The position numbers and the translations under genes are program-made. From the NCBI GenBank assembly GCA_033791545.1, contig JASJGL010000044.1, positions 1 through 23,796 on the forward strand: DNA of 23,796 bases. Reading direction: 5' to 3'. Under the pieces are notes generated by a model. It did no database searches. It saw only the letters and a list, made by a program, of their open reading frames with translations, and was not told the origin of the DNA. Source of the stretch: Antarcticimicrobium sp033791545 (GTDB taxonomy: Bacteria > Pseudomonadota > Alphaproteobacteria > Rhodobacterales > Rhodobacteraceae). Shown here in pieces: positions 6,636 to 17,355 of this stretch (positions within the stretch are counted from its first letter, which is position 1; each line of letters starts with the position of its first letter).

Positions 6636-7749
6636 TGAAACGCTCCAGATGATAATCCGTGTCGCCAAAGCGGTGATCCATCATCACCAACCGCTTGGCG
6701 ATATGGGCGAGTTCGTATTCCTGCGTCATGGCAATGCCGCCATGCATCTGGATCGATTCCTCTGCCACCAATCGCGCCGCCCGCCCGATCAGGTTGCGCG
6801 CCGCCGCAATTTGCAGATCGCGCTGCTGCGCGTCGCGCTCCAGATGCCCGGCGGCGTTGATCACGGCTGACCGGGCCTGTTCCAACTCGATCAGCATGTC
6901 GGAATAACGGTGCTGCAACGCCTGAAACGTCCCGATGGGGCGGCCGAACTGTTGCCGCGTCATCAGGTAGCTGCGGGTCAATTCGGTCGCGGTTTCCATC
7001 GCGCCCAAGGCTTCTGCCACCAGCGCCACATTGGCCGCCGCGACCGCAGCCGCGATGGCTGGATAGGCCGCGCCCGCAGCGCCAAGGCGGGCCGAAGCCG
7101 GCAGGCGCAGATCGTCGAGCGAGACCTCGGCCGCACGGCCGCCCGCGAACAGCGGATAGCCCCGAAGCGTCAGACCGGCGCTACCGGCCGGAACCAGAAA
7201 CAGCGAGATCCCCGCCACATCATCCGCCGCCCCGCTTTCGCGCGCCGACACGATCAGATAACCGGCGGCCTCGGCATTGACGACGACGGCCTTGCGCCCG
7301 TTCAGTACGATTTCGTCGCCATTTTGTACGGCGGTGGCCTGAACCCGGCTGAGGTCATAGCGGCTGGTCGGCTCACCATGGGCAAAGGCCAGATGCAGGG
7401 TGCCGCTGATCACGTCCGCCAACAGCGCCTGCTGCGCCTCGGTGCCCAGCGCGGCAATCAGGCGACCGCCAAGAATGGCGCTGTCCAACATCGGCTCGAC
7501 CACGCCGGCGCGGCCCAGTTCCTCGAACACTGTGGTGATGTCGAAACCGGCACCACCGAAACCGCCCTGCGCCTCGGTGAAAAGGGCACCGATCACGCCC
7601 AGATCCGCCAGTCCAGTCCAGATCGCGCTGCTCATCCCGGTCTCGGACTCGAGGATCTCGTTGCGCAGCTTGGTGGTGTATTTGTCGGCCAGATAGCGCC
7701 GCAGGGTGTCCTGCAGCATCTGGCGTTCATCGGTCAGATTGAAATCCAT
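6616..7749 (-). CDS. Acyl-CoA dehydrogenase, small subunit type (pimeloyl-CoA dehydrogenase PimD-like)
   Basis: FAD-dependent dehydrogenase that would introduce the alpha-beta double bond in an acyl-CoA, 377 aa. The start at 7749 gives the standard N-terminus MDFNLTDERQML and follows the stop of the large-subunit gene by 4 bp, with GAGG upstream. The longer frame to 7923 reads into that gene and is rejected. The C-terminal family signature is clear (QMHGGIAMTQEYELAHIAKRL, starting near residue 334). The middle FAD-binding loop is degenerate (AHGEPTSRYDLS) compared with the large partner, as in PimD-type subunits, so the two proteins probably work as a heteromer. From memory such pairs are usually labelled pimeloyl-CoA dehydrogenase large and small subunits. 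The actual chain length handled is not known. Confidence 0.9.
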   Translation of the reverse strand: MDFNLTDERQMLQDTLRRYLADKYTTKLRNEILESETGMSSAIWTGLADLGVIGALFTEAQGGFGGAGFDITTVFEELGRAGVVEPMLDSAILGGRLIAALGTEAQQALLADVISGTLHLAFAHGEPTSRYDLSRVQATAVQNGDEIVLNGRKAVVVNAEAAGYLIVSARESGAADDVAGISLFLVPAGSAGLTLRGYPLFAGGRAAEVSLDDLRLPASARLGAAGAAYPAIAAAVAAANVALVAEALGAMETATELTRSYLMTRQQFGRPIGTFQALQHRYSDMLIELEQARSAVINAAGHLERDAQQRDLQIAAARNLIGRAARLVAEESIQMHGGIAMTQEYELAHIAKRLVMMDHRFGDTDYHLERFIDLSAA

Positions 7750-7753
7750 GCCC

Positions 7754-8944
7754 TCAGCCCCCCATTTTGACCTTGGCGATGATCCCGCGCTGGATCTCGT
7801 TCGAGCCGCCAAAGATCGACAATTTACGGTTGTTGAAATACTGCGCCGATTGCGGCCCGGCATAGTCGGGGCCGACCGGATCATTGTTGCCTTCCAGCGT
7901 TTCCGACGGGAACGGCATCGCATATGGACCCACCGCGCGGCGGGTGAGATCGTTGATCTCTTGCCGGATGATGGTGCCCTTGACCTTGAGCATGGAGCTT
8001 TCCACCCCCGGCGCGGCCCCGCCTGCTGCTTGGCTGATGATGCGCAGATTGGTGGTGGCCATCGCCATCAGGTCGATCTCGACCTTGGCGAGACGGGCGG
8101 CGAAATGCGGGTTTTCGATCAGCGCGCGACCGCCCGACATCTCGATCCGCGCAATCCGCTTGAGCGTGTCCAACCCGGCGCGGGAAAACCCGACACCGGC
8201 GATATTGGTCCGCTCGTGCGTCAGCAGATACTTGGCATAGGTCCAGCCCTTGTTCTCTTCGCCCACAAGGTTCTCGACCGGCACCTTCACATCCTTGAAG
8301 AACACCTCGTTGACCTCGGGGGTGCCGTCCAAAAGGATGATCGGGCGCACCTCGATACCCGGCGTGTCCATGTCGATCAGCAGGAAGGAGATCCCTTCCT
8401 GCTGCTTGACGTCGGGATCGGTGCGCACAAGGCAGAAGATCATGTTGGCGTACTGGCCAAGCGTGGTCCATGTCTTTTGCCCGTTGACGATATAGTGATC
8501 GCCCTCGCGCACGGCTCGGGTTTTCAGGCTGGCCAGATCCGAGCCTGCGCCCGGTTCCGAATAGCCCTGACACCACCAATCATCCCCATTGAGGATGCGC
8601 GGCAGGTAATGATCCTGCTGCGCCTTGGAGCCGAATTTCTGCAGCACCGGAGCCAGCATCGACAGGCCAAAGGGCACGATGCGCGGGGCGTCGGCCATGG
8701 CGGCCTCTTCCTCGAAGATGTGCCGCTGCACCGCGTTCCATGCGGCGCCGCCGAACTCCTTGGGCCAGTTCTGGGCGAACCAGCCCCGTGCGTTCAGGAT
8801 CGCGTGCCAGCGTTCGATATCGGCCTTGCCCAGTTCGGCGCCCGAACGGACCTTGTCCGACAGCTCCTTGGGCAGATCATCACGGAGAAAGCTGCGCACC
8901 TCGTCACGAAATGCCAGCTCCTCAGGGGAATAGCTCAGATCCAT
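7754..8944 (-). CDS. Acyl-CoA dehydrogenase, large subunit type (pimeloyl-CoA dehydrogenase PimC-like)
   Basis: FAD-dependent acyl-CoA dehydrogenase, 396 aa. The FAD/substrate loop QGYSEPGAGSDLASLK (about 126-141) and the C-terminal IFGGSNEIQRGIIAK are intact, as are WTTLGQYANMIFCLVRT and GENKGW-type segments (EENKGWTYAKYLL). The ATG at 8944 has an excellent GGAGGAG upstream, and longer in-frame starts are rejected. It is paired with the gene for the smaller, loop-degenerate homologue 4 bp downstream. This tandem arrangement, next to a thiolase and a FadB fusion, is that of the pim operon for C7 and other dicarboxylic acids in Rhodopseudomonas palustris. Electrons would pass to electron-transfer flavoprotein, which is encoded elsewhere. 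Confidence 0.92.
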   Translation of the reverse strand: MDLSYSPEELAFRDEVRSFLRDDLPKELSDKVRSGAELGKADIERWHAILNARGWFAQNWPKEFGGAAWNAVQRHIFEEEAAMADAPRIVPFGLSMLAPVLQKFGSKAQQDHYLPRILNGDDWWCQGYSEPGAGSDLASLKTRAVREGDHYIVNGQKTWTTLGQYANMIFCLVRTDPDVKQQEGISFLLIDMDTPGIEVRPIILLDGTPEVNEVFFKDVKVPVENLVGEENKGWTYAKYLLTHERTNIAGVGFSRAGLDTLKRIARIEMSGGRALIENPHFAARLAKVEIDLMAMATTNLRIISQAAGGAAPGVESSMLKVKGTIIRQEINDLTRRAVGPYAMPFPSETLEGNNDPVGPDYAGPQSAQYFNNRKLSIFGGSNEIQRGIIAKVKMGG

Positions 8945-8969
8945 GGATCTCTCCTCCTTCTCTGACGGA

Positions 8970-10144
8970 TCAATAGATCTCGAACAGGCCAGCCGCGCCC
9001 ATGCCGCCACCGATGCACATGGTCACAACACCCAGCTTGGCACCGCGCCGTTTGCCCTCGCGCATGATATGGCCGACCTGACGACCGCCGGTCATGCCAA
9101 ACGGGTGGCCGATCGCGATAGAGCCGCCGTTGACGTTGCATTTCTCGTCGTCGATGCCCAACCGGGTACGGCAATACAGCGCCTGCGAGGCAAAGGCCTC
9201 GTTCAGCTCCCACAGATCAATATCGTCGACCTTGAGACCGTGACGTTCCAACAGACGCGGCACGGCAAAGACCGGGCCGATGCCCATTTCGTCCGGCTCG
9301 CAGCCGGCCACGGCAAAGCCCTTGAATGCGCCAAGCGGTTCGATCCCGCGCTTTTCGGCCTGCTGGCTGTCCATTACCACCACGGCTGCCGCGCCATCTG
9401 ACAATTGGCTGGCATTGCCGGCGGTGACGAAATTGCCCTCACCGCGCACCGGTTGCAGACCTGCTAGCCCTTCCAGCGTGGTCTGGGGCCGGTTGCATTC
9501 ATCGCGGTCGACCAGAACCTCTTTCATCGAGATTTCGCCGGTTTCCTTATCCTTGACTGCCATGGTCACGGTCATCGGCACGATTTCATCGTCGAAATAA
9601 CCCGCCTGCTGTGCCGCGGCGATCCGCTGCTGGCTGCGCAAGCCGTATGCGTCCTGTGCCTCGCGGCTGATGCCATAGCGTTTGGCGACGATATCGGCGG
9701 TTTCGATCATGGTCATATAGACCGCCGGTTTATGCTCCATCAGCCAAGGATCGGGGGCGTGGCGCAATTTGGGCTGCACCATCGAGATGCTTTCCACGCC
9801 GCCCGCAACCATCGGACCCGCGCCTTCGCAAGTGATCGCATTGGCGGCCATCGCGATGGTTTGCAACCCGGAGGAGCAGAACCGGTTCACGGTCACGCCC
9901 GAGGCGGTGATCGGAAGCCCGGCGCGCAGGGCGATCTGGCGCGCGATATTGCTGCCGGTCTCGGCTTCGGGGGTGCCGCAGCCCATCATGCAATCTTCGA
10001 TTTCACCGCCTTCAAGCCCGGCGCGTTCGACCGCGGCCTGCACCGCGTGGCCGCCCATGGTGGCGCCGTGGGTGGCGTTGAACGATCCCCGGAAGGATTT
10101 GGCCAGCCCGGTGCGGGCCGCGGATACGATTACAGCTTGTTTCA

Positions 10145-10145
<1 letters not shown>
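8970..10145 (-). CDS. Acetyl-CoA C-acyltransferase (thiolase)
   Basis: Thiolytic cleavage of 3-ketoacyl-CoA to acetyl-CoA and a shortened acyl-CoA, 391 aa. All three catalytic positions can be seen: Cys90 in VNRFCSSGLQT, His347 in GGSIAIGHPFGMTGGR and Cys377 in VTMCIGGGMGAAG. I place the start at the ATG at 10145, which shares one base with the stop of the upstream fusion gene (TGATG). A GTG one codon earlier is also possible and has better spacing to AAGGA. Degradative rather than biosynthetic use is inferred from the operon, which supplies the preceding steps in order. It is equivalent in role to FadA or PimB, and sequence alone does not settle which chain lengths it accepts. Confidence 0.94.
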
Positions 10146-12238
<2,093 letters not shown>

Positions 12239-12414
12239 CCTGCCGTTCCCCTCTTTCTGACCGGCCAGCCCGCAGGGCCATATGCCGGTGGTGTTCTGTG
12301 TCTATCGGACTTCTAGCGGCGAAAGGGGGACCAGCGCAAACCTGCAAAGCGGGACATTACGTCATTTTCGGGCCCATCGCGGTGCGGCCAGACCTCCCCC
12401 GTATTCAATTTCGC

Positions 12415-12475
12415 CATGCGGAACTCTATTCCGCCATGCCGGCGCAGACTAGGCGCAAGCCGCAAGGAAGATCAA
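12415..12475 (-). promoter_or_regulatory. Candidate promoter and operator of the beta-oxidation operon
   Basis: This lies in the 336-bp gap 12239-12574, which has no gene. On the minus strand TTGATC (12475-12470) and TAGTCT (12451-12446) sit 18 bp apart as a plausible -35/-10 pair. Just downstream is the inverted repeat GCGGAA-CTCTA-TTCCGC (12418-12434), where a repressor would block initiation. A second small inverted repeat, CGCAA-CTATA-TTGCG, lies upstream at 12492-12506. The leader to the fadB-type start would be about 200 nt. The rest of the gap shows nothing I recognise. Confidence 0.4.
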
Positions 12476-12574
12476 GACCAAAGCCCTCACACGCAACTAT
12501 ATTGCGGTAAGGATCCCCGGCGCTGGGATCAAGGCAAAGGGGGAGAACCGTTGCGACAGACCGCGCGATGCGGT

Positions 12575-13807
12575 TCAAGGGTGGGGGATCCGGCCCTCTT
12601 CGACCCAGGAGTCAAAGATCGCCAGCGCGGCCTCGGCAAACGCGGCGTCGTTGATATGCGCGGAGATCTGCTCCAACCTCACGGTGTCGGGACAGCAGGT
12701 CACCAACTCGTCGTAGAAGGCCGCCAGCGCCGCGCCGTCCTGCAGATCGGCGCCGGGGCGGTCCCATTCGTGGCAGCCGCCGCGCGGCAGAAGAAGCGCG
12801 ACCGGCCCGGTGGCCCCGGCCAGCTTGCGACAGAGTTCTTGCGCCACCTGCCGACGTTCCGGCGCGGTCAGGACCGCAGAGGTCAGCAACCGATTGTGGG
12901 CATGGGTCGGCCGGTCGGCAAACTGTGCCGGCGTTGGTTGCCAGCCCACGTAATCGACCAGATCATGGCACCCCGGCGCAACGATCTGGGGAATGCCGCG
13001 ACGGCCCGCGTTGGTCATCCGGTCCGCACCCGCGCTGAGGCCGCCGAACAGGTGATTGGACACCTCTTGCGGGGCGAAATCCATCACCGCGGCAAAGGCC
13101 CCCTCGGCGGCCAGCGCTTCAAAGGCGCGCCCGCCCATGCCGGTGGCGTGAAACACCGCCACCTCATAGCCGCGCGCCTCGAGCGCGGGCTTGAGCGTCA
13201 TCATGTAGCGCAGCACAGAGCCGCCAAAGGAGGTCATGCCGATCAGCGGCCGGTCGCGCTTGGGCATCTCGACCGCCCGCGCCGCGCCCAACACCGCACC
13301 AGCGGCCTGGCTGAGCGAGGATTTGCACACCGAGTTCAGCCCATAGAGCCCACCGGCCCAGAGGATCATCTGCACATCCGCAGGCAGCCGGTCGGGCGGC
13401 AGCAGCGGCGAAAAGGCAACGGTCGAGACGATGTATTTCGGCACCCCCAGCGGCAGCGCGGCGCAAAGCTCCAGCGCCAGATCGGTGCCCATGGTGCCGC
13501 CCAGCACGATCACCCCGTCGATGCGCCCCTCGTCATGGAGCCGACGGGCCAGCGCCGCAGCCCCGCGCGCCATGATCTGCATGGCCATATTCTCGTCACC
13601 GCTGGCGATCGCCTGTTTGATCGAACTTCCGCCCGCTTCGGCCACCTCATGTTTGGAGCAATCCGTTGGCGCAGAAGGTTCGCCCAACACGCTCACATCC
13701 ATGCTCAACACGGCGCCGCCCTGCCCGACGATACAGTCGCGCAGGTAAGTCAGCTCCGCCTCCTTGGTGTCGAAGGTGCCCGCGACAAGGATCGTCTTGT
13801 CCGTCAT
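12575..13807 (-). CDS. UPF0261 / Tm-1-like ATP-binding domain protein
   Basis: Member of the UPF0261 family, 410 aa, similar to the N-terminal domain of the tomato Tm-1 resistance protein. The family N-terminus is clear (ILVAGTFDTKEAELTYLRDCI, then DVSVLG), followed by GVIVLGGTMGTDLALELCAALPLGVPKYIVSTVAFSP-type segments and the second-domain motifs GMTSFGGSVLRYMM, VFHATGMGGRAFE and VAPGCHDLVDY. The biochemical function is not established. Bacterial members are mostly found near catabolic and transport genes. The ATG at 13807 has GGAGGG close upstream, and a start nine codons earlier is less likely. It is the last gene of the tct-aldehyde dehydrogenase operon, 23 bp after the dehydrogenase stop, which suggests a role with that pathway. 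Confidence 0.88.
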   Translation of the reverse strand: MTDKTILVAGTFDTKEAELTYLRDCIVGQGGAVLSMDVSVLGEPSAPTDCSKHEVAEAGGSSIKQAIASGDENMAMQIMARGAAALARRLHDEGRIDGVIVLGGTMGTDLALELCAALPLGVPKYIVSTVAFSPLLPPDRLPADVQMILWAGGLYGLNSVCKSSLSQAAGAVLGAARAVEMPKRDRPLIGMTSFGGSVLRYMMTLKPALEARGYEVAVFHATGMGGRAFEALAAEGAFAAVMDFAPQEVSNHLFGGLSAGADRMTNAGRRGIPQIVAPGCHDLVDYVGWQPTPAQFADRPTHAHNRLLTSAVLTAPERRQVAQELCRKLAGATGPVALLLPRGGCHEWDRPGADLQDGAALAAFYDELVTCCPDTVRLEQISAHINDAAFAEAALAIFDSWVEEGRIPHP

Positions 13808-13830
13808 TGTGCCCTCCCCCTCGCCCGCGT

Positions 13831-15315
13831 TCACAATTGAATCCAGGCGGTTTTCAGATCGACATATTTGTCCAGCGCATGCAGCGATTTGTCATGCCCG
13901 TTGCCGGATTGTTTGACCCCGCCCAGCGGCACGGTCATGTCGGCGCCGCCATAGGTGTTCACATGCACCACGCCCGCGCGCAGCCCCGCGACCATGCGAT
14001 GCGCGCGCGACAGGGTGCCGGTCCAGACCGCAGCCGCCAGCCCGAAATCGGTGGCATTGGCCAGCGCCAGCGCCTCTTCCTCGGTGTCAAAGGGGGTGAC
14101 GGCCAGCACCGGGCCGAACACCTCGCGCTGAAACAGCGTCGCGTCGCGGGTCACATTGGTAACGATGGTGGGGGCCATATAGGTGCCGCCGCTCTCACTC
14201 AGGATGCGATTACCACCGGTGGCGATATGCCCCCCCTCGGCCCGCGCCATATCCATGAAGGACAGGTTGCGGCGCAGCTGGTCCTCGGAATTCACCGCGC
14301 CGATCTGGCTGGACAGGTCAAGCGGATCGCCCACCCGTAATGCCTCGGCCTGTTCGATGAGCATCGCAACAAAGGCATCATGCACCGAGCGTTCCACCAA
14401 AAGGCGCGACCCGGCGACGCAGACTTGCCCCGAATTGCGAAAGATCCCCATCGCCGAGACCTTGGCCGCCTGCGCCAGATCGGGGGCATCGGCAAAGACG
14501 ATATTGGGGGATTTGCCGCCCAACTCCAGATAGACCCGTTTGAGGTTGGAGGCCGCAGATGCCTCCAACAACCGCCGCCCGGTCGCGCCCGAACCGGTGA
14601 AGGTCAGCACATCGACCTCCATCGAGGCCGACAGCGCCGCGCCGGTTTCGGCGCCGGTGCCCGTGACCACGTTCAGCACCCCATCGGGCAAGCCGCACTG
14701 GGAACAGATCTCGGCCAGCCGCAACAGGGTGAGCGAGGCGGTCTCGGCCGGTTTCAGCACCACCGAGTTGCCCATCGCCAGCGCTGGCGCCAATTTCCAC
14801 GCCCCGATCATCAGCGGGAAGTTCCACGGCACGATGGCGCCGACCACGCCCACAGGGGTGCGATGCACCAGCCCCAGCACGTCGGGCGCGGTTGGCGCGA
14901 TCTCGCCCGCGACCTTGTCGATCGCCTCGGCGTAATAGCGAAAGCTGCCCGCCGCGCTGCCCGGTTCGGCCTTGAAGGCCATGTTGAATTCGGTGCCGTT
15001 GTCGCGAATGCCCAGCACCGCAAGCTCCAGCGCCTCGGCCTCGATCCGCTCGGCGATGGCATACATCACCTTTTTGCGCGCCGCCGGGGCCAGACGCGAC
15101 CAGCGCCCATCCTCGAACGCGGCGCGGGCCGACGCCACTGCACGCCCGACATCCGCCGCGCTGGCGGTCTCGATCGTGGTCAGAACAGATCCATCAATCG
15201 GCGATACCACGTCAAGCGGCGCGCCCTGTGCAGCTTGCCACGTTCCATCAAGAAAGAGCTTTTGCGGCGCAACAGCAGCCTGCCGAAGCTTGTCGATCTG
15301 TGTTTGCTTTGCCAT
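13831..15315 (-). CDS. NAD(P)-dependent aldehyde dehydrogenase, PuuC-like
   Basis: Aldehyde dehydrogenase of 494 aa with the complete active site: VPWNFP (162-167), general base Glu264 in YLELGGKSP, nucleophile Cys299 in GQVCVAGSRLL and EVFGPVLAVTPF. Several stretches closely resemble E. coli PuuC, the gamma-glutamyl-gamma-aminobutyraldehyde dehydrogenase, notably RYYAEAIDKVAGEI and near the C-terminus DMTVPLGGVKQSGNG with KSLHALDKYVDLKTAW. An omega-amino aldehyde or carboxylic semialdehyde substrate is therefore likely, in keeping with the aminotransferase encoded nearby. The ATG at 15315 has GAAGGAGG at good spacing, and this ribosome site lies inside the end of the tctA frame, with which the gene overlaps by 136 nt. 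It is followed by the UPF0261 gene. Confidence 0.92.
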   Translation of the reverse strand: MAKQTQIDKLRQAAVAPQKLFLDGTWQAAQGAPLDVVSPIDGSVLTTIETASAADVGRAVASARAAFEDGRWSRLAPAARKKVMYAIAERIEAEALELAVLGIRDNGTEFNMAFKAEPGSAAGSFRYYAEAIDKVAGEIAPTAPDVLGLVHRTPVGVVGAIVPWNFPLMIGAWKLAPALAMGNSVVLKPAETASLTLLRLAEICSQCGLPDGVLNVVTGTGAETGAALSASMEVDVLTFTGSGATGRRLLEASAASNLKRVYLELGGKSPNIVFADAPDLAQAAKVSAMGIFRNSGQVCVAGSRLLVERSVHDAFVAMLIEQAEALRVGDPLDLSSQIGAVNSEDQLRRNLSFMDMARAEGGHIATGGNRILSESGGTYMAPTIVTNVTRDATLFQREVFGPVLAVTPFDTEEEALALANATDFGLAAAVWTGTLSRAHRMVAGLRAGVVHVNTYGGADMTVPLGGVKQSGNGHDKSLHALDKYVDLKTAWIQL

Positions 15316-16802
15316 TCGGCCTCCTTCAGGTCGTGGCGATCCAGCCAGAGACGGCGGATATGGATCCCCAGAACCAAGACGATGATGAGAAACAGGATAA
15401 ACGACACCGGCCGGTCGATCATGTCGAGCGGGGTCTTCACCCGCGCCATCCCGGCGCGCAGCTTGACCTCCATGATCCCGCCCAGAACCATGCCAAGGAT
15501 GATCGGCACCGCCGGCAGCGACAGCCGTTTCAAGAGATAGCCCAGCACCCCGAACACCGCCGCCATCACACAGTCGGTGGCCGAGTTGCGCAGGCTGTAG
15601 ACCCCCACGAAGCTGAGCGTCAGGATACAGACCCCGAGGAACCGGTTGGGGATCCTGACCACCTGAATCAGCGATCTGGTCGCCACCAGCAGAAAGACCA
15701 GCACCAGCACATTGAGGATCAGCAGCGCGATATAGAGCGCGACGACGAAATCCATGTCGTTCTGGAACAGCCCCGGTCCCGGCACGACGTTGTGCACATA
15801 GAACACGCTGAGCATCATCGCCGTCAGCGCCTCGCCCGGGATGCCCAGCGCCAAAAGCGGCACCATCGCGGCGGCGGGCACCGCGTTATTGGCGGTTTCG
15901 GCCGCGATCAGACCCTCGGACGAGCCGCGGCCGAAATCCTCGGGCCGTTTCGAGGTGCGCTGCGCATAGGTATAGGACATGAACTGGGCGGTAAATTCCC
16001 CCACCCCGGGGATCATCCCCATGATCACGCCAAAGCCGGCCGAAACGCTGGCAACGCGCGGATGTCGCGCCAACTCGCGCAGGCCCTGAAACAGGTTGCC
16101 ACCGGCCAGCCGCGTGGTGCGGATCTTTTCGTCCTCGGTAGTCAGCAGCACGAAGGCCTGACTCAGCGCGAACAGGCCCAGCACCACCACGATCAGGTTG
16201 ATGCCCCCCTGCAGAAAGGGTTGATCAAAGGTGTAGCGCTGGGAATATTTCACCGGCTCCATGCCGATGGTCTGCAGGAAGATGCCAAAGGCGGCCAGCG
16301 CACCGGCCATCAACGCCTGCCCGCGATGGGCCACCACCACCAGAATGATACCCAGCAGCGCAGCGAGAAAAATCTCGCGACTGCCGAACATCGGCGCGAT
16401 CCTGGCCAGAACCGGGGCGAACAGGATCAGGCAAATCACCGAGAAGATGCCGCCGAAGAAGGACGACGAATAGGCCAGAGACAGCGCGCGGCGCGGCTCT
16501 CCCCGTGCGGTCATCGGATAGCCGTCATAGGTGGTCAGCGCGTTGACCGCCGTTCCCGGCGTATTGATCAGGATCGCAGGGATCGAACCGCCATACATCG
16601 AACTGCCATAGATCCCCAACAGCACCGTCAGCCCGACGATCGGGTCCATGGAAAAGGTGGCGGGCAGCAGGATCGCGATGGCCACCGCCGGGCCAACCCC
16701 CGGAATCGCGCCGATCAGCACGCCGCCGACCGACCCCGCAAGCAGCGCCAGCGCCACATCCCAGCGCATCAGGATATCAAGGGCAGAAAGGAAAAGATCC
16801 AT
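15180..16802 (-). CDS. tctA: Tripartite tricarboxylate transporter large permease TctA
   Basis: Large membrane subunit of a TTT secondary importer, 540 aa, with many hydrophobic segments in two repeats. Signature motifs are GAIPGVGPAVAIAILLPATF near the N-terminus, with YGGSIPAILINTPGTAVNALT, and GMIPGVGEFTAQFMSYTYAQ with LALGIPGEALTAMML in the second half. TctA proteins are usually close to 500 aa. Here about 40 extra, very basic residues follow HDLKEAEW and run through the first 136 nt of the aldehyde dehydrogenase gene, so the tail looks like read-on after loss of the ancestral stop. The ATG at 16802 shares one base with the tctB stop (TGATG). A GTG one codon earlier is an alternative. TTT systems use the ion gradient to carry di- and tricarboxylates and related acids. 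Confidence 0.93.
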   Translation of the reverse strand: MDLFLSALDILMRWDVALALLAGSVGGVLIGAIPGVGPAVAIAILLPATFSMDPIVGLTVLLGIYGSSMYGGSIPAILINTPGTAVNALTTYDGYPMTARGEPRRALSLAYSSSFFGGIFSVICLILFAPVLARIAPMFGSREIFLAALLGIILVVVAHRGQALMAGALAAFGIFLQTIGMEPVKYSQRYTFDQPFLQGGINLIVVVLGLFALSQAFVLLTTEDEKIRTTRLAGGNLFQGLRELARHPRVASVSAGFGVIMGMIPGVGEFTAQFMSYTYAQRTSKRPEDFGRGSSEGLIAAETANNAVPAAAMVPLLALGIPGEALTAMMLSVFYVHNVVPGPGLFQNDMDFVVALYIALLILNVLVLVFLLVATRSLIQVVRIPNRFLGVCILTLSFVGVYSLRNSATDCVMAAVFGVLGYLLKRLSLPAVPIILGMVLGGIMEVKLRAGMARVKTPLDMIDRPVSFILFLIIVLVLGIHIRRLWLDRHDLKEAEWQSKHRSTSFGRLLLRRKSSFLMERGKLHRARRLTWYRRLMDLF

Positions 16803-17332
16803 CACAGGTACAAGATGAAAAAGCTGCGCAGCGCGCCGGGAAGATAGTCGTAGATCAGGCCACCGGGGATCCTGACCGACAGGACGGTCTTGAACAGCAC
16901 CACCACCACCACCGCAAAGACGACGCTAATCATCATCATCTGTCGGCTGCGATAGCCCATGCGCCAGCTCAGCGCCGGAACGAAAACAAGGGTCGCGGGC
17001 AGATAGCCGATCACCGGCGCCAGAACCACATAGGCCATGAACCAAAGCGCGTATTCCAGCACCGCCAGCCAGCGGCGCAGCTCGACCCGGTCCTGCACGG
17101 TAAAGCGCCGCCAAGGCAGTCGGTACAGGTGCAGCCCGCCCATCACGACCATGCCCCCCAACCCCACCACCGGCCAGAACCGGGGCTGGGCAAAAAACCG
17201 GGTCTTGGCGGCCCAGATGGTCTGATTGCCGATCTGCGCCAACAACAGCAGCGACAGCGCGACAAAGGCCAGCGCAAAGATCAACTGCCCTCGCCGTGGA
17301 CCGGCAAAGCGGCGTTCACGTTCAGTTGCCAT
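16802..17332 (-). CDS. tctB: Tripartite tricarboxylate transporter small subunit TctB
   Basis: Small membrane subunit of the TTT importer, 176 aa, poorly conserved in sequence as usual. Four hydrophobic segments are visible: about 15-35, 48-65, 90-112 and 130-155 with the run MMISVVFAVVVVVLFKTVLSV, followed by IPGG, a common end of TctB. The N-terminus is charged (MATERERRFAGPRRG). The ATG at 17332 has GGAG about 9 nt upstream. It lies between tctC and tctA and overlaps the tctA start by one base, so assignment rests on position and topology as much as on sequence. Confidence 0.88.
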   Translation of the reverse strand: MATERERRFAGPRRGQLIFALAFVALSLLLLAQIGNQTIWAAKTRFFAQPRFWPVVGLGGMVVMGGLHLYRLPWRRFTVQDRVELRRWLAVLEYALWFMAYVVLAPVIGYLPATLVFVPALSWRMGYRSRQMMMISVVFAVVVVVLFKTVLSVRIPGGLIYDYLPGALRSFFILYL

Positions 17333-17355
17333 AGGGGATCACTCCGAAACATGCG

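Noticed and set aside
12416..13840. 474-codon plus-strand open frame opposite the UPF0261 gene
   Set aside because: It is the antisense of a recognisable conserved family, with low-complexity Arg/Gly/His translation and no ribosome site.
15228..16847. 539-codon plus-strand open frame opposite tctA
   Set aside because: It mirrors tctA. The predicted protein is almost all His, Gln, Arg and Asp without hydrophobic core, a known artefact of antisense to membrane proteins in GC-rich DNA.
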